DNA from: Isoetes taiwanensis
Lineage: Eukaryota; Streptophyta; Lycopodiopsida; Isoetales; Isoetaceae
Assembly: GCA_021234155.1 (NCBI GenBank)
Contig: JAJEKV010000027.1
Coordinates: 10,430,716-10,494,715 of the forward strand
Direction: 5' to 3'
Length of the DNA stretch: 64,000 nt
A program made the translations under genes and the position numbers. The notes beneath the pieces are model-generated. The model saw nothing but the letters and a program-made list of their open reading frames with translations. It was not told the origin of the DNA and did not search any database. Numbering within the stretch: the stretch's first letter is position 1; the number at the start of each line of letters is the position of its first letter. Positions 45,536-55,294 of the stretch are shown piece by piece.

Positions 45536-46686
45536 ATTGTTGCAATCATCATTTCCATTCGATGCAACAATTCTGCAAGGTATTTTTCTTGGTGCAAAAA
45601 CATGCTTCCCTTTTCTCTGTCATAATGGATTTGAATCCCTAAGAAATGATGAATCTCTCCTAAGTCCTTCATTCTGAATTGTTGGTGGAGCTGGACCTTT
45701 AGGAATTCCAAATCATCCTTTACTGCTGCTAGTATGATTAGATCATCCACATAACATAATACAAAGATGGGAGATGGCTCAAAACGATAGTACACACTAG
45801 GATCATTTGAGCTTGCAAGAAAACCAATCATGATTAGTACCTGGTTCAGTTTGGAGTACCAAGTCCTTGATGCACACCGAGGCCATATATGGCTTTGTGC
45901 AATCTGCAAACTAGATTGTTCCCTTGCTCAAAACCTTCGGGTTGATCCGGGTACAATTCTTCTTCAAGTTCTCCATGCAGAGGAAAGCATTGGTGACATC
46001 CATCGATGGATGAAATAATGTTTGTTGACATCCATGTGCCAATATGGTCCCGGCGGATGTGAGCTTGACAACGGGAGCAAATGTTACTGTCAAAATCAAC
46101 TCCATGTACCTGTGAGAATCCTTTGGCAACTAATCTTGCCTTGAACCTGTCAATGGTTCCATCATGACTGTATTTGATTTTAAATACCCATTTTGAGCCA
46201 ATGATTCCTCCTGTTTTTCAGTGTCTGTTTTCTAGTGTCCATGTCCCAGGCTTCATGGATGGATTTGAGCTCACTTTCCATAGCTGCAAGCCACCGCCGC
46301 TCGCCTCTGCTGTTAATAGCTTCAAGGTATGTCTGTGGCTCCAAAATGTGGTCAGAAACAGAAAAGACATAGTCTTGTAGCCATTGTGGAGGTTTTCTGA
46401 TTCTTGGTGGCCTTACTGCATTCAAATAATCCATCCCTTCTTCTACATGTGAGTGTTCAATGAAATCATCATTTACCTCAGGGTGTACCTCAGATTGGTC
46501 AGCAGAAGTGTCATCATGGCGATTGTCAGCAGGATTCTCATCATTCTCATCATGATCTCTTGTCTTCTTAACAATTGCTGGTTGTGTCATTTCATCTGCT
46601 TCTTGTAAGATCATGAAGGTAGATCTTTGATGATTCCTCGTTTCTTTGAAACAAATGTTCATACTCGTTAAATGCTGCATGTGCAC
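45532..46686 (-). pseudogene. copia reverse transcriptase region, frame-broken
   Basis: Pieces 46180-46686 (acidic spacer then HEAWDMDTRKQTLKNRRN), 45846-46129 (fingers/palm: VTFAPVVKL, TNAFLCMENLKKN) and 45532-45909 (FVLCYVDDLIIL catalytic block). Copia RT is one continuous domain; here at least two frame breaks interrupt it. Confidence 0.9.
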
Positions 46687-47605
46687 TTATGACTAACTTC
46701 TTAGTCTCCAAGTCAATAAATCTGTATGCTTTCCTATTATTGCAGTAGCCAATAAACATGCAGGCACGTGCTTGGCTGTGGAGCTTAGGAACATGACTGT
46801 TAAGCTTCACAAAGGCCTTGCATCCGAACACTTTTAAATGCTTCAAAACAGGAGGCTTACCTGACCATACCTCTTCAGGCACTTTGAAGCCGAGCTTAGC
46901 ATGTGGAGCTCGATTGATCGAATATCTTCTTTGTAGTAATTGCTTCCCCGGTGTGCGGTACATTCATTCCAATTAGGAGTGTTCTTGCCATCTCTATGAG
47001 TTCTATTAACTCTCCACCTTTCGCCATTTTGTTCACTAGTGTATGGAGCAGACAGTTGATGCTCTATACCATTTGCTGCACAAAAAGCCTCAAAAGCTTT
47101 GGAACAAAACTCCCCTCCATTGTCAGATCTCAAGGCCACAATATGATTTCCAGTTCCCTTCTCAACCAGTTGCTTGAAGATGCAGAAGTATTCAAAACAT
47201 TGACTTTTATATTTGAGCAGATAAATGAATATGTTTCGAGAGAAATCATCTAGAAACACAAGAAAATACCTTGATCCTGAGCTTGTGGCTGGAGTGATTG
47301 GACCACGAGGAGGTATCAGATGCGCCGAGGGGCAGCTTTTTTCAAAGATGAGATGCGAATCTTTGGGAAACTTCCTCTTGTAAGTTTGCATTGTAAACAG
47401 ATATTGCATGGTTTATCGAAACCCTAGCAATGTTAACAAGACCTTGTCTCATTAAGTATTGTGCTCGAGCATATGAAATGTGTCCCGGTAGATAATGCCA
47501 CAATGTTTGAACATTTGGCACTTCTCCAACATGATATGCATGCTCAACTTCTTTAGGGGATCCAAGAATTTGATAAAGATTCCCTCTTCTTATTGCTCGA
47601 AGCAA
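46592..47605 (-). pseudogene. copia integrase region, frame-broken
   Basis: GAG-pre-integrase H-H...C-C remnant at 47342-47605 (LWHYLPGHISYARAQ; the H-R of L-W-H-x-R-L-G-H is altered). Catalytic core at 46843-47409 with FLDDFSR, LRSDNGGEF and the PYTSEQNGE end. C-terminal piece at 46592-46963 with VWSGKPPVLKHLKVFGCKAF. Frames overlap but do not join. Confidence 0.9.
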
Positions 47606-47683
47606 GACTTCCCCTCTCTGATTGAAAACGTCCTGGCCGGAAGTGCAAAATTTGAGCTCATATCCCGCATCGGTGAGTCTGCG

Positions 47684-47899
47684 CTAACGATAGCAAGTTC
47701 TTTTGCAATCCTGGAACATCGCGAGAACATTGGTGATAACATTTACATTTTTGCCAAAAAGGATTTTGAGAACTCCAGCGCCAACTGCCTCTTGAGTATG
47801 AAAGTCTCCCATCCTGATCAACCTAGGACGTGCCAATACTTGATAGCTTGAAAGTATGTCTTTGTTAGAAGTCATATGACTTGTGGCTCCCGAATCCAT
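47684..47899 (-). pseudogene. copia aspartic protease region
   Basis: Begins MDSGATSHMTSNKDIL, the D-S-G-A active-site loop of copia proteases, and continues VLARPRLIRMGDFHTQEAVGA. Confidence 0.85.
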
Positions 47900-48008
47900 A
47901 TACCATTTTGGATCACAAGTTTTGTGAACAACTTCAAAAGCAGTGAATAGAAACTCATCAAAAGTGTTACCTTCAAGGTCTTCATCAATTGCTACACAGT
48001 TTCTTTCT

Positions 48009-48224
48009 TCATTTTCTGGTATGCCATGACCTTCTTCCTCTGCTATGGCGGCATCTTTTGCTCTCTAGGAATTGGTCTTTGGTGCTCGGCAGGTCTCTTG
48101 CAAGATGCCCTATTTTCTGACATCGATAACAAGTGGCTTTGCTTTTGTCAAAACGAGGCTTCTTCCCTGGAATCTTTTCCCCTTTCTTATTCTTGGTTTC
48201 ACTGAACATCAGAGCATCTGTCAC
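48009..48224 (-). pseudogene. copia nucleocapsid zinc knuckle
   Basis: CYRCQKIGHLARDLPS: C-x2-C-x4-H is present but the last Cys of the CCHC box is replaced by Leu. Confidence 0.85.
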
Positions 48225-48285
48225 AAGATGTGCCTTGTTTTGTTCTTGCCGAATTACTTCTGCTTTGAGCCTTTCAAGTGCTTTG

Positions 48286-48888
48286 TCAAAGGTGTACTTT
48301 CAGTCGCCCTCCATATTCCGCGATGACTCCTTCAAAGATAGAAGGTAAACTGTTTAGCATCATGCTAACTTTCTCATCTTCCGTGATATCAACTCCGGTG
48401 GCCTCCAACTCGTCCAGCATTTCCTTCATGGTGCATGCATGCTCATAAAAATCTCCACCTTCTGCCAAGTGCAGGCTATAGAGTTTTTTTCTCAGAGCAA
48501 GACGGTTTCCGGCCAGATCAGATGCATAGTGATTCATTAAAATCTGCCAAATTGCCTGAGCCGATGATGCTCCCCTAACCAACCTTGCAGGGGAATCATC
48601 CAAGCTTGAGCAAATCACCAGTCTAGCCTTCCGATCCTTTTCAGCAAAATCGGCGGCTGACTCATTCAGGACAACCTCAATGGTTGCATCTTCAGGTGCA
48701 GCATCTTCATCAGCAATAGATGCAGCAAATGTGACCTCATTCCGGTGCCTCCCTGGGTTGATAGTTCCCCAGAGACCCTTGTCCTCCAGGATCATCTGGA
48801 TGCGCCACTTCCATAACATAAAATTCTTTCCGGTGAAGCGTGGGATCATTTTCCATTCAAAAGCAGTGAGGGTGCTGGAATTTTCCAT
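48286..48888 (-). pseudogene. copia Gag
   Basis: Starts MENSSTLTAFEWKMIPRFTG, typical copia Gag opening, with W-K-W-R-I-Q-M-I-L-E-D-K-G-L-W and later ARLVICSSLDDSPARLVRGA, L-A-L-R-K-K-L-Y-S-L-H-L. About 200 residues, open to a frame break before the zinc knuckle. An upstream in-frame Met at 48909 is less likely because copia Gags start close to MENSS. Confidence 0.9.
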
Positions 48889-48967
48889 CGTATGAGCAAT
48901 TAAAAGCAATTTAAGAACGCAAGGAATCTTAAGGATAGAGAGTTAATGCGAGCAGATCAATTGCGGT

Positions 48968-48981
48968 GTGGGCCCATAACC
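48968..48981 (-). promoter_or_regulatory. Primer-binding site, half-tRNA-iMet type
   Basis: Plus strand GTGGGCCCATAACC, directly next to the 5' LTR, equals the anticodon-loop region of plant initiator tRNA-Met rather than its 3' end. Priming from an internal tRNA fragment is known for Drosophila copia. Confidence 0.8.
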
Positions 48982-49264
48982 TGATAAAATCAAGATCAAG
49001 ATCAACTAGAAATATCAATATTTCTAACTGAACACAAAACACTTAGAATAGGAATGATCAGGGATGCGTGAACTCGGTGATCTTTCTCATTCAATATTTC
49101 AGTTTAAATACATGAGAACACCTTAAGTTTAGCCAAAACAACAGGAGCAGGTAATGCCTCCAATTGCTCCTAACCGAGCTCTCCATAACTTAAGTAACAT
49201 GCATGATTCAAGCAAACTAAAATAGAAACTTGGCAACCATTAGGATAAACACTTAATTCCAACA
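48982..49264 (-). repeat. copia 5' LTR
   Basis: 283 bp, includes the 18-bp segment AACTTAAGTAACATGCAT missing in the other LTR. Confidence 0.95.
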
Positions 49265-49533
49265 CAACTAAGGTTGACCATTCTCTACACATATGACGAA
49301 CAATCAAAAGGATCCATACCAGAAGAGAATTTTAATTAGGCAGTGCTAGACCCTCTTACGTGGCTGGGTCAGTACCATTCGCAGGCCCTATTTCTGCTAA
49401 TATCTGCAATGCCGTCAGTTAAGCAGCATCATCTCAACTGGATAGTTTCCAAGCATGTAATCATGCTGGGACTGTGTTTATGCTCAGAAATGAGAATAAC
49501 ATGTCTCTTCAATTTTTATGCAGATGGATTTAC

Positions 49534-49712
49534 CTGGACATAAGAAAGTTGAACAAACATCGGATCCGTGATGGCTTCATCAGATTCTCTGAAAAGCCGC
49601 TTCTTAAATAGCAGCTTGCACTGCAAAAAATCCCCTTTATGACATTCCTTTGCTGCTTTAAATTCAGCAACAATATCACTAATGTACTTGTTCTCATCCA
49701 GTGCCAAATGCT
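49534..49712 (-). pseudogene. KCBP-type kinesin-14 fragment, FERM exon
   Basis: Reads LALDENKYISDIVAEFKAAK then LFKKRLFRESDEAITDPMFVQLSYVQ, closely resembling the FERM region of plant kinesin-like calmodulin-binding protein (KCBP/ZWICHEL). Ends at a good splice donor (CCAG followed by GTAAAT at 49534). KCBP is a ~1,260-residue minus-end motor with MyTH4-FERM, motor and calmodulin-binding domains; only a small slice is here, so I treat it as a captured or broken fragment. Confidence 0.8.
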
Positions 49713-49991
49713 CTTTGGAACATCACAAATAGAGGATTGACTAAAGATGCATTCAGATTAGACAGAAAAAAGGATCATGGATGCCAGAGTACCATTTCCA
49801 CTGTCATGAATGGTTTTTGATTCTACCAAAATCACCCTGAAATAATGAACTTTGCAGAAACAAAAAATAGATGTAGGAGATTTCCAAGAGTTCATCGTAG
49901 GCATATTTTGTTAGAATGTTTAGCTGTCAGGTTGCATTGTGTAAAATAAGAACAATAGATTGCAAACACTCCAAATTACTTGATCCATTAC

Positions 49992-50303
49992 CTCAACAGC
50001 ATCTATGACCGTCGTAGTTATGTCATAGCTGATTTCTTCAAATGTATCATCAAGAAAAAAGGCAATTGTCTTGAGTTTTCTGCCAGACAACAGGCCTTTT
50101 ATTTCCTCAACTGCATGAAGGGTACGTCTAGGACCTGCCTTTGTTGTTCGTTTCAAGGCATTCCATGTGTGCAGTGCTAAAACCTGTATCTCAGAATCAC
50201 CATTTTTTGAACTTGCGACCTCATGCACATATTCTGACAAGTATGCACCAAAGTCCTTGCCAGGTGGCATCACAGAAGCACAAAGGTAGAGCAACTTCCA
50301 TGC
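49992..50303 (-). pseudogene. KCBP-type kinesin-14 fragment, MyTH4 exon
   Basis: Reads AWKLLYLCASVMPPGKDFGA, YLSEYVHEVASS, VLALHTWNALKRTTKAGPRR, then GLLSGRKLKTIAFFLDDTFE, i.e. the second half of the MyTH4 domain leading to FERM. Bounded by an acceptor AG at 50304-50305 and a donor GT after GTTGAG at 49992. It is in frame and uninterrupted. The MyTH4 start upstream and the FERM exon that should follow directly are not found, while an unrelated gene piece starts about 340 bp upstream. Confidence 0.85.
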
Positions 50304-50647
50304 CTTAAGTAATGATGGTTTGACAGCAGAAAATAAGTTCAGCATGAAGATTTACCAGAAAAACTGAAATAATAACTGCGCACTTAATATAGGACAGGCA
50401 TAGATAGAGAATTCACACTATAGGGTAATAATGTTTTGCTCTTATGCAGAATTAAATAAGATCCACAATGTCATTCACAAGAAAGAAACAATAACAAATA
50501 CAAAACCCTGTGATGAAGGCCAAAGTCCTGCCTGCATAATGCAATCTCAGGCTAATGTATTACCATAATCCAGTAATCGGCACGAGAAAAAACATTTCGT
50601 ATTGCAAACTCAGCCATTTATTTATGATCATCTGTCTTGCATTGCAG

Positions 50648-50993
50648 GCCTATTTTATTTTGGACGAGGTTCTTATTGCGGGAGAATTGCAGGAGTCCAG
50701 CAAGAAGTTAGTTGCAAGAGTAATTGCAGCACAGGTCGTTACATATGACCTTAGCCATTAGGATTTTTTTTTTTAATAGTCCATTGGATTTTTTTTCAAC
50801 AGGTGTCTTTGTTGGACTTGGGTCTCTTAACTCTTTCATGTAGCAAAGATCTAAATTAATATTCTTATTTTAATTAATACAATCTGAACCTGTTTAATTA
50901 TGTGTACTTTCTGGTTTATAGGATACTCTCGTGGAGAATGCAAAATAGCAAGCAAGCACTCTATCAAATATTATTGCACAAGCGACAAAATGA
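50648..50993 (+). pseudogene. AP-1 sigma adaptin pseudogene, last two exons
   Basis: Exon 50648-50734 (after ...TTGCAG) reads AYFILDEVLIAGELQESSKK then LVARVIAAQ and ends at a GT donor. Exon 50922-50993 (after TTATAG) reads DTLVENAK-stop-QASTLSNIIAQATK-stop. This is the C-terminus of the clathrin adaptor AP-1 small subunit, where the stop replaces the Glu codon of KEQ (GAG to TAG at 50946-50948). Earlier exons are absent. Confidence 0.9.
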
Positions 50994-51129
50994 CAAAATA
51001 GCACGAACTGATCGTGAGTGCCTAGATTTACATTTTAAGGATGTATAGGTGCTCTGCTATCTTCCAACAACAGATGATCAATCAGTGACTATTTTATGTG
51101 ATGGATTAGTTAATGTTTTGTGGTGCTTT

Positions 51130-51280
51130 AGATAGCATAAAAAAGCAGCACGGCTTCTGCAATTTGCTCTTGAGCTGGGAATAGTGCTAAATGCAGAGCA
51201 TGAGCAACAGGACACATTGTTTTTGGGTCTTTATACGCCTTCTTCAAGTGTAGCAGATGATACTAACGACTTCCCATAGT
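51130..51280 (+). pseudogene. Unrecognised exon-like fragment
   Basis: After an AG, the frame KKAARLLQFALELGIVLNAE followed by HEQQDTLFLGLYTPS is open to a stop near 51280. It looks like the last exon of a protein gene but I cannot name it. It continues the gene-fragment patchwork of 49.5-51.3 kb. Confidence 0.4.
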
Positions 51281-51299
51281 TGAGCCGAGAGGTCCGGAG

Positions 51300-53200
51300 A
51301 GGTCGAACCTGGCATCTAGAGTATTACTATTCGCTGTCTGACATTGAACCCCCAGATTTTGGTAAACATCGCTATATTTCAAAGCAAGCGTGCATGCATG
51401 CACTTTATAAGTGCGGTTTTATTTTCTGAAGTATCCAGTATTTTGCAAAAGGTATTGCAGTAGTCAGTCAAGCATCATATCATTCAGCTTTGTTTCTGGC
51501 AGAGTCTTTGGGGTTTTAATAAAACATCAAAGGGATATGACCTCTTTGTTCAGATGAAGGAATAAGATATCCCTTGGTGCCAGAAACATGTATTCTACAG
51601 ATTCTGGCCATTTATACAGATCATTATTAAATAATCTCAAACTACGGGCCTTTATATTCTACCAGTGAATGCGGAAACTATGAATGCATCTCTTCTAAAA
51701 TCTGGCCGGCTATGATCTAGGTATGCTTAGCCTTAATCCCAGATACGTATGCTTAATCTCACATGTCTTTCAATGTCCTTGCTATTGACTAATCTAGGCA
51801 ATTCCTATCTTCTGCGATAGTTAAGGTTATCTTAAGAATGCAGAGATAGTGCATCTTCATGGAATTGAACTTTCTATAAATCCTTTTTTTAGAGCACGTG
51901 TTAAACGTTTCATTGTCCATTCTAATATACCCTAGACTACCATGTCGTTGCATAGATCATAAGCTAATGAACATCACAGCTTAGGTTGAGAGAAAAGTAG
52001 ACACTTTACAAAAAATGCTACTCACATCCATTTGTTGTTTTTCACAGTGAATGCCTTGTACTGTATTTCTTTCTATTTATCATTGTGGAGACTAAGAAGA
52101 TAGTCAATACGGCTTTGAATTTCATTTAGTAGCTCATTTATAAGAGCAAAACATGCAGCAGAAACCATGTACTCTCATGTACCTGGAGTTGGCTTCTCAT
52201 GTGAAAGGCATGCACGATGAGGTTTCTGGCCCTTCAAAATTAATGCATGGAGTGTTAAAGCCATTGTCTAAAATTGCCATAGGTTTTCCATCTCTTTCAT
52301 TTGAAGTTACTATACAATGTTGTACTGACTCAAGTAAAGCCTTAAATGGATCAATGCAACTTTAAGACATCCTGATCCAGTGTAGTCCAGCCTGGCTTCA
52401 TGGCATGTTCAAAGGAATGAATGCCTCACAACATTGTATACTATGCAGCGAGCAGCTGGATGGGATCAAATGAAGGTAATTTGCATTCAAATTAGAAGTA
52501 ATTTAACACGTCATATGTGATGTGGGTTTGAGATGATTCTTTCTCAGATGTTAGTTAGAGTTTTGATGGTGAAGAAGCTTACTACTTGCCAGAAATTTTT
52601 GTGCTTTCGAGGAGTTCGGTAAGTGGCTTTGCATGATAATGCTTGAAACTGTTCGATTGACTATAACAGTATGAAGCATAATTTCCACAAAAATGTTGTC
52701 CAAGGATGTTTTGTCTTGGAATGCAACAATTTTAAGGTGTGCATTTTAAGGTGTGCACAACATGATCTCTGCAGGAAAGCTGACTGGCTTTTCAAAAATG
52801 CTCAACAGTATATCCTCATGCAAGGCTTCCTCATGTAATTCTATATTAATAGACTGATCAAGATGCTTGCATTTGGACTGAACATTCATTTTTGGACTTA
52901 ACATTCTGAAGAAATGTTTGCAAGGAAAGTTCAACAACACAATTTCATTAATTGTGGACTTTGCCTAAGTCCATATGACTCCCAAATGGACCCGATTTTT
53001 TAGAATATAAGGGTTTTTTAGAATATAAGGGTTTTATTTAGAATGATGCAAAATTTCGAAATGCGTGCAGGTAGGTGAGATGGCAGGCCTTGTATCTATT
53101 AAGCCAAAAAAGTGCCAACCGATTTTGTGTCTCGTCCAAGCGCCTTCTGTAGACGTGGTCTCGCCACAGCAGCCGGCATTCGCAAATCTGCATAGTGTAG
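51300..53200. other. Non-coding stretch, no supported gene
   Basis: A 70-codon frame at 52153-52365 and a 64-codon minus frame at 52746-52940 show no motif. A short tandem AGAATATAAGGGTTTT (52999-53035) lies just before the compact island. Confidence 0.5.
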
Positions 53201-53222
53201 ATTCATAGTCGTGCCAGTCAGA

Positions 53223-53648
53223 ATGGTCCGAACCAGGCGCAGCGATGGATTCACAATGAGCGAAATGCAGTGCCATATCGCCGAGCCAATATTAGCTCAT
53301 GCGAATCAGCTTCAGGTTGAGGTGCAGAACGAGATAAACGAAAATGGCACAGAAGAAATGAGACACCAACTCATGAAGCTCCTTCGTCGTGGAGAGTTGA
53401 TGAAGGATGGCGATGAGCCGGATCACCTCAGCAGGGTAGAGCTGGAAGGCTGCTTGATTTCCTTGAAACGCCATATTTACAGGGCAGAAGCTCTGAAGAG
53501 GTTGCTGAAAATGGAGGATGTTTGGCTGCACAACAGTTTCCGGTCGTTATTTAAGAAGCTCTACAAGAAGGAAAAGAGGCAGCGTGTGGCTTTGGTAACG
53601 AAACTCATCCTCTGCACTCCCTATCCGATGGGAGAATTGGATGACTAG
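53223..53648 (+). CDS. Island gene 1: unknown basic/helical protein
   Basis: 141 residues from the Met at 53223 (MVRTRRSDGF); a Met four codons upstream (53211) is also in frame. Predicted mostly helical and charged (QLQVEVQNEINENGTEEMRH, FRSLFKKLYKKEKRQRVALV). No domain recognised. If the second Met is used, the N-terminus VRTRRS faintly recalls the histone H3 start ARTKQT, which matters because of the protein at 62546. Single exon, followed by the palindrome cluster at 53946. Confidence 0.6.
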   Translation: MVRTRRSDGFTMSEMQCHIAEPILAHANQLQVEVQNEINENGTEEMRHQLMKLLRRGELMKDGDEPDHLSRVELEGCLISLKRHIYRAEALKRLLKMEDVWLHNSFRSLFKKLYKKEKRQRVALVTKLILCTPYPMGELDD

Positions 53649-53945
53649 CTGGATCTGTATAGCCGACAAGCCATAACACAGTTCCAACTGGGGGATCTAA
53701 TTGCGGTGGAACTGGATATTGACTGAAACGTCCATGTTTAATATTATCTATTATCTATTATTATCTATTATCTTTATGTTCAACTATCTCTTTCGAGGCA
53801 TGTTGTTTAGTTGATATTATTATCTACGTAATCCATCCATGTACTCCATTCCTATATGAATAGAATGGTTTTCTCTACATTGAGAACAGCCCATGACATG
53901 CAATTTCTGAATAGTAATATCTTGTTTCATCGAGGCCTCCTGAGG

Positions 53946-54183
53946 AAATTGGGCGCCCGCCCACTTTCCTTCCAGAGTAAATTGGGCGCCCGCCCACTTT
54001 CCTTCCAGAGGAAATTGGGCGCCCGCCCACTTTCCTTCCAGAGGAAATTGGGCGTCCGCCCACTTTCCTTCGGGAATAGTCTCCCCCAGAAATTGGGCGC
54101 CCGCCCACTTTGCCCTTCAGATGGCTTGAAGATAGTTTCATGAAGGCTTCCGCTTTCAGGAAAATTGGGCGCCCGCCCACTTT
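53946..54183. repeat. Island palindrome cluster 1 (six copies)
   Basis: Copies of the island palindrome at 53946, 53979, 54012, 54045, 54090 and 54162 (22 bp each). The first four are exactly 33 bp apart, with TTCCAGAG spacers. Their right arm is CGCCCACTTT instead of CGCCCAATTT; the copy at 54045 has TCCG for CCCG. It lies between the 3' ends of two convergent genes. Confidence 0.95.
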
Positions 54184-54312
54184 CCTTCTTGTAGGCAAAA
54201 GGAAAACGAGAAAACGTAGATCAGAACCGAAGATAAAAACTAAAATATAACAACTGAATCATGCACAACACAGTTACATCATCATATCATATAAAGTTAT
54301 GAAATACATGAC

Positions 54313-54546
54313 TCATAGATTGTAATTATTGGTGATTCTATTAATCTCAAAAGCCATGCGCTCCGGAACCCACACAATATGGATAGTAACATGATACTCG
54401 CCGGGGGAGTCTTCCTTTCGACCAGTAGCTATACCATACAGCCAGGGATCGAGGGAGATCCCTTTGGACTCGCAGGCATGAAGATCATCAAAGGTCATAA
54501 GGCAAGTGAGGGTGTCAAGAAGGGACCGCGGAAGACGGCCAGACAT
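54313..54546 (-). CDS. Island gene 2: small paralogous family, member a
   Basis: 77 residues from MSGRLPRSLL; I prefer this Met over two upstream in-frame ones because it aligns with the start of member c. Shared pattern with members b and c: (L/M)-x-x-x-D-(L/I)-x-x-C-x-x-x-G-(I/V)-S-L-D-P-W, then (V/I)-x-(I/V)-H-(I/L)-x-W-(V/L)-P-(E/D), then F-E-(I/L)-N-x-I. Unknown function. A TATAAATA box lies upstream on the minus strand (about 54581-54588). Confidence 0.75.
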   Translation of the reverse strand: MSGRLPRSLLDTLTCLMTFDDLHACESKGISLDPWLYGIATGRKEDSPGEYHVTIHIVWVPERMAFEINRITNNYNL

Positions 54547-54575
54547 GGCAAAGGAATGTGCTGTGCCCTCGAATG

Positions 54576-54593
54576 CGGCTATATTTATAGCCA
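54576..54593 (-). promoter_or_regulatory. TATA box of island gene 2
   Basis: GGCTATAAATATAGCC (self-complementary except the centre), about 35-40 bp before the chosen start codon. Confidence 0.55.
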
Positions 54594-54693
54594 TGGAATT
54601 ATTGATGACCACTGTAGCAGCATTATTGGGTGTATATACGAGTAGTATGTATATGCAATAATCTTTGCGTACAATACCATCAATAATTACGGT

Positions 54694-54707
54694 GGGTATA
54701 AATATAT
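54694..54707 (+). promoter_or_regulatory. TATA box of island gene 3
   Basis: GGGTATAAATATATC, about 80 bp before the first ATG of member b. Confidence 0.45.
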
Positions 54708-54781
54708 CTCAAACCAATTTCGTCCATCGAATTTGGCCGTGGTCTCACTCTGGTCCTGAACGTGATTCCATCACCTGCAAG

Positions 54782-54985
54782 ATGAATCACGAAAACTTCA
54801 AGCAGTGCCGCGAGCGAGAGATACCCATGGAAGACTGGATGACCACAGTCGCTCTAAATCCTCGCCATTATCCTGATCCCTTCGATGTTATCATCCATCT
54901 GATATAGAACAGAGAGCATCAAATGTACATGATAGAGAAGATCGCCGGGGTGCCCGGTGAAAATGACTCAGAAGAGTCCCCCTAA
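54782..54985 (+). pseudogene. Island gene 3: paralogous family member b, amber stop
   Basis: From the only ATG after the TATA box it reads MNHENFKQCREREIPMEDWM ... PFDVIIHLI then TAG (54905-54907). The frame stays open after the TAG with QMYMIEKIAG and an acidic end (ENDSEESP), which lines up with members a and c. The TAG falls where the family has Trp, so it is a TGG to TAG change. Homology begins slightly before the ATG (ITCK), so the true start may have been lost too. Confidence 0.75.
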
Positions 54986-55089
54986 ATGAACGCTTGTCAC
55001 GTTCTTGTAATCAGACTGTAATCATGTATGAGATAAAGTATTAGTACAACTTGTCTTCTATATGTGCAACTTGTCCAACAGATCCCGTG

Positions 55090-55178
55090 AAATTGGGCGC
55101 CCGCCCACATTGCCCTAGAATGGTTCCCCTTGAATGCGCATAGTTAATGTTACGCGAAATTGGGTGCCCGCCCAATTT
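55090..55178. repeat. Island palindrome cluster 2 (two copies)
   Basis: Copies at 55090-55111 (right arm CGCCCACATT) and 55157-55178 (left arm AAATTGGGTG), between members b and c, upstream of the member c promoter. Confidence 0.92.
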
Positions 55179-55263
55179 CCCGTGGCTGTACAGGTATACA
55201 GTATACGGTCAGTACTGGCGCTAGAATGTACGCCAATAATTGACATCAATAATTTTTCACCAC

Positions 55264-55272
55264 TATAAAAGC
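55264..55272 (+). promoter_or_regulatory. TATA box of island gene 4
   Basis: CTATAAAAGC about 30 bp before the start codon at 55295. Confidence 0.65.
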
Positions 55273-55294
55273 AGCTCCACTGCATTCATCTCTC

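Larger units (their letters stand above)
44517..49264 (-). mobile_element. Ty1/copia LTR retrotransposon, 4.75 kb
   Basis: LTRs at 44517-44781 and 48982-49264 begin TG and end CA. A perfect 5-bp duplication CAACT flanks the whole (44512-44516, 49265-49269). Read on the minus strand: 5' LTR, primer site, gag, CCHC knuckle, protease, integrase, RT, RNase H, then the purine tract AAGGAGGGG and 3' LTR. Integrase-before-RT order defines copia. The LTRs differ only by an 18-bp indel, so insertion is recent, but the polyprotein is broken into many frames. Confidence 0.97.

Noticed and set aside
53856-54198. Frames on both strands with an 11-residue repeat (LGARPLSFQRK / VGGRPISSGRK)
   Set aside because: The 33-bp palindrome array is a multiple of three and so open on both strands. 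The same palindrome occurs in plainly intergenic places with other spacings, so I do not regard it as a repeat protein.
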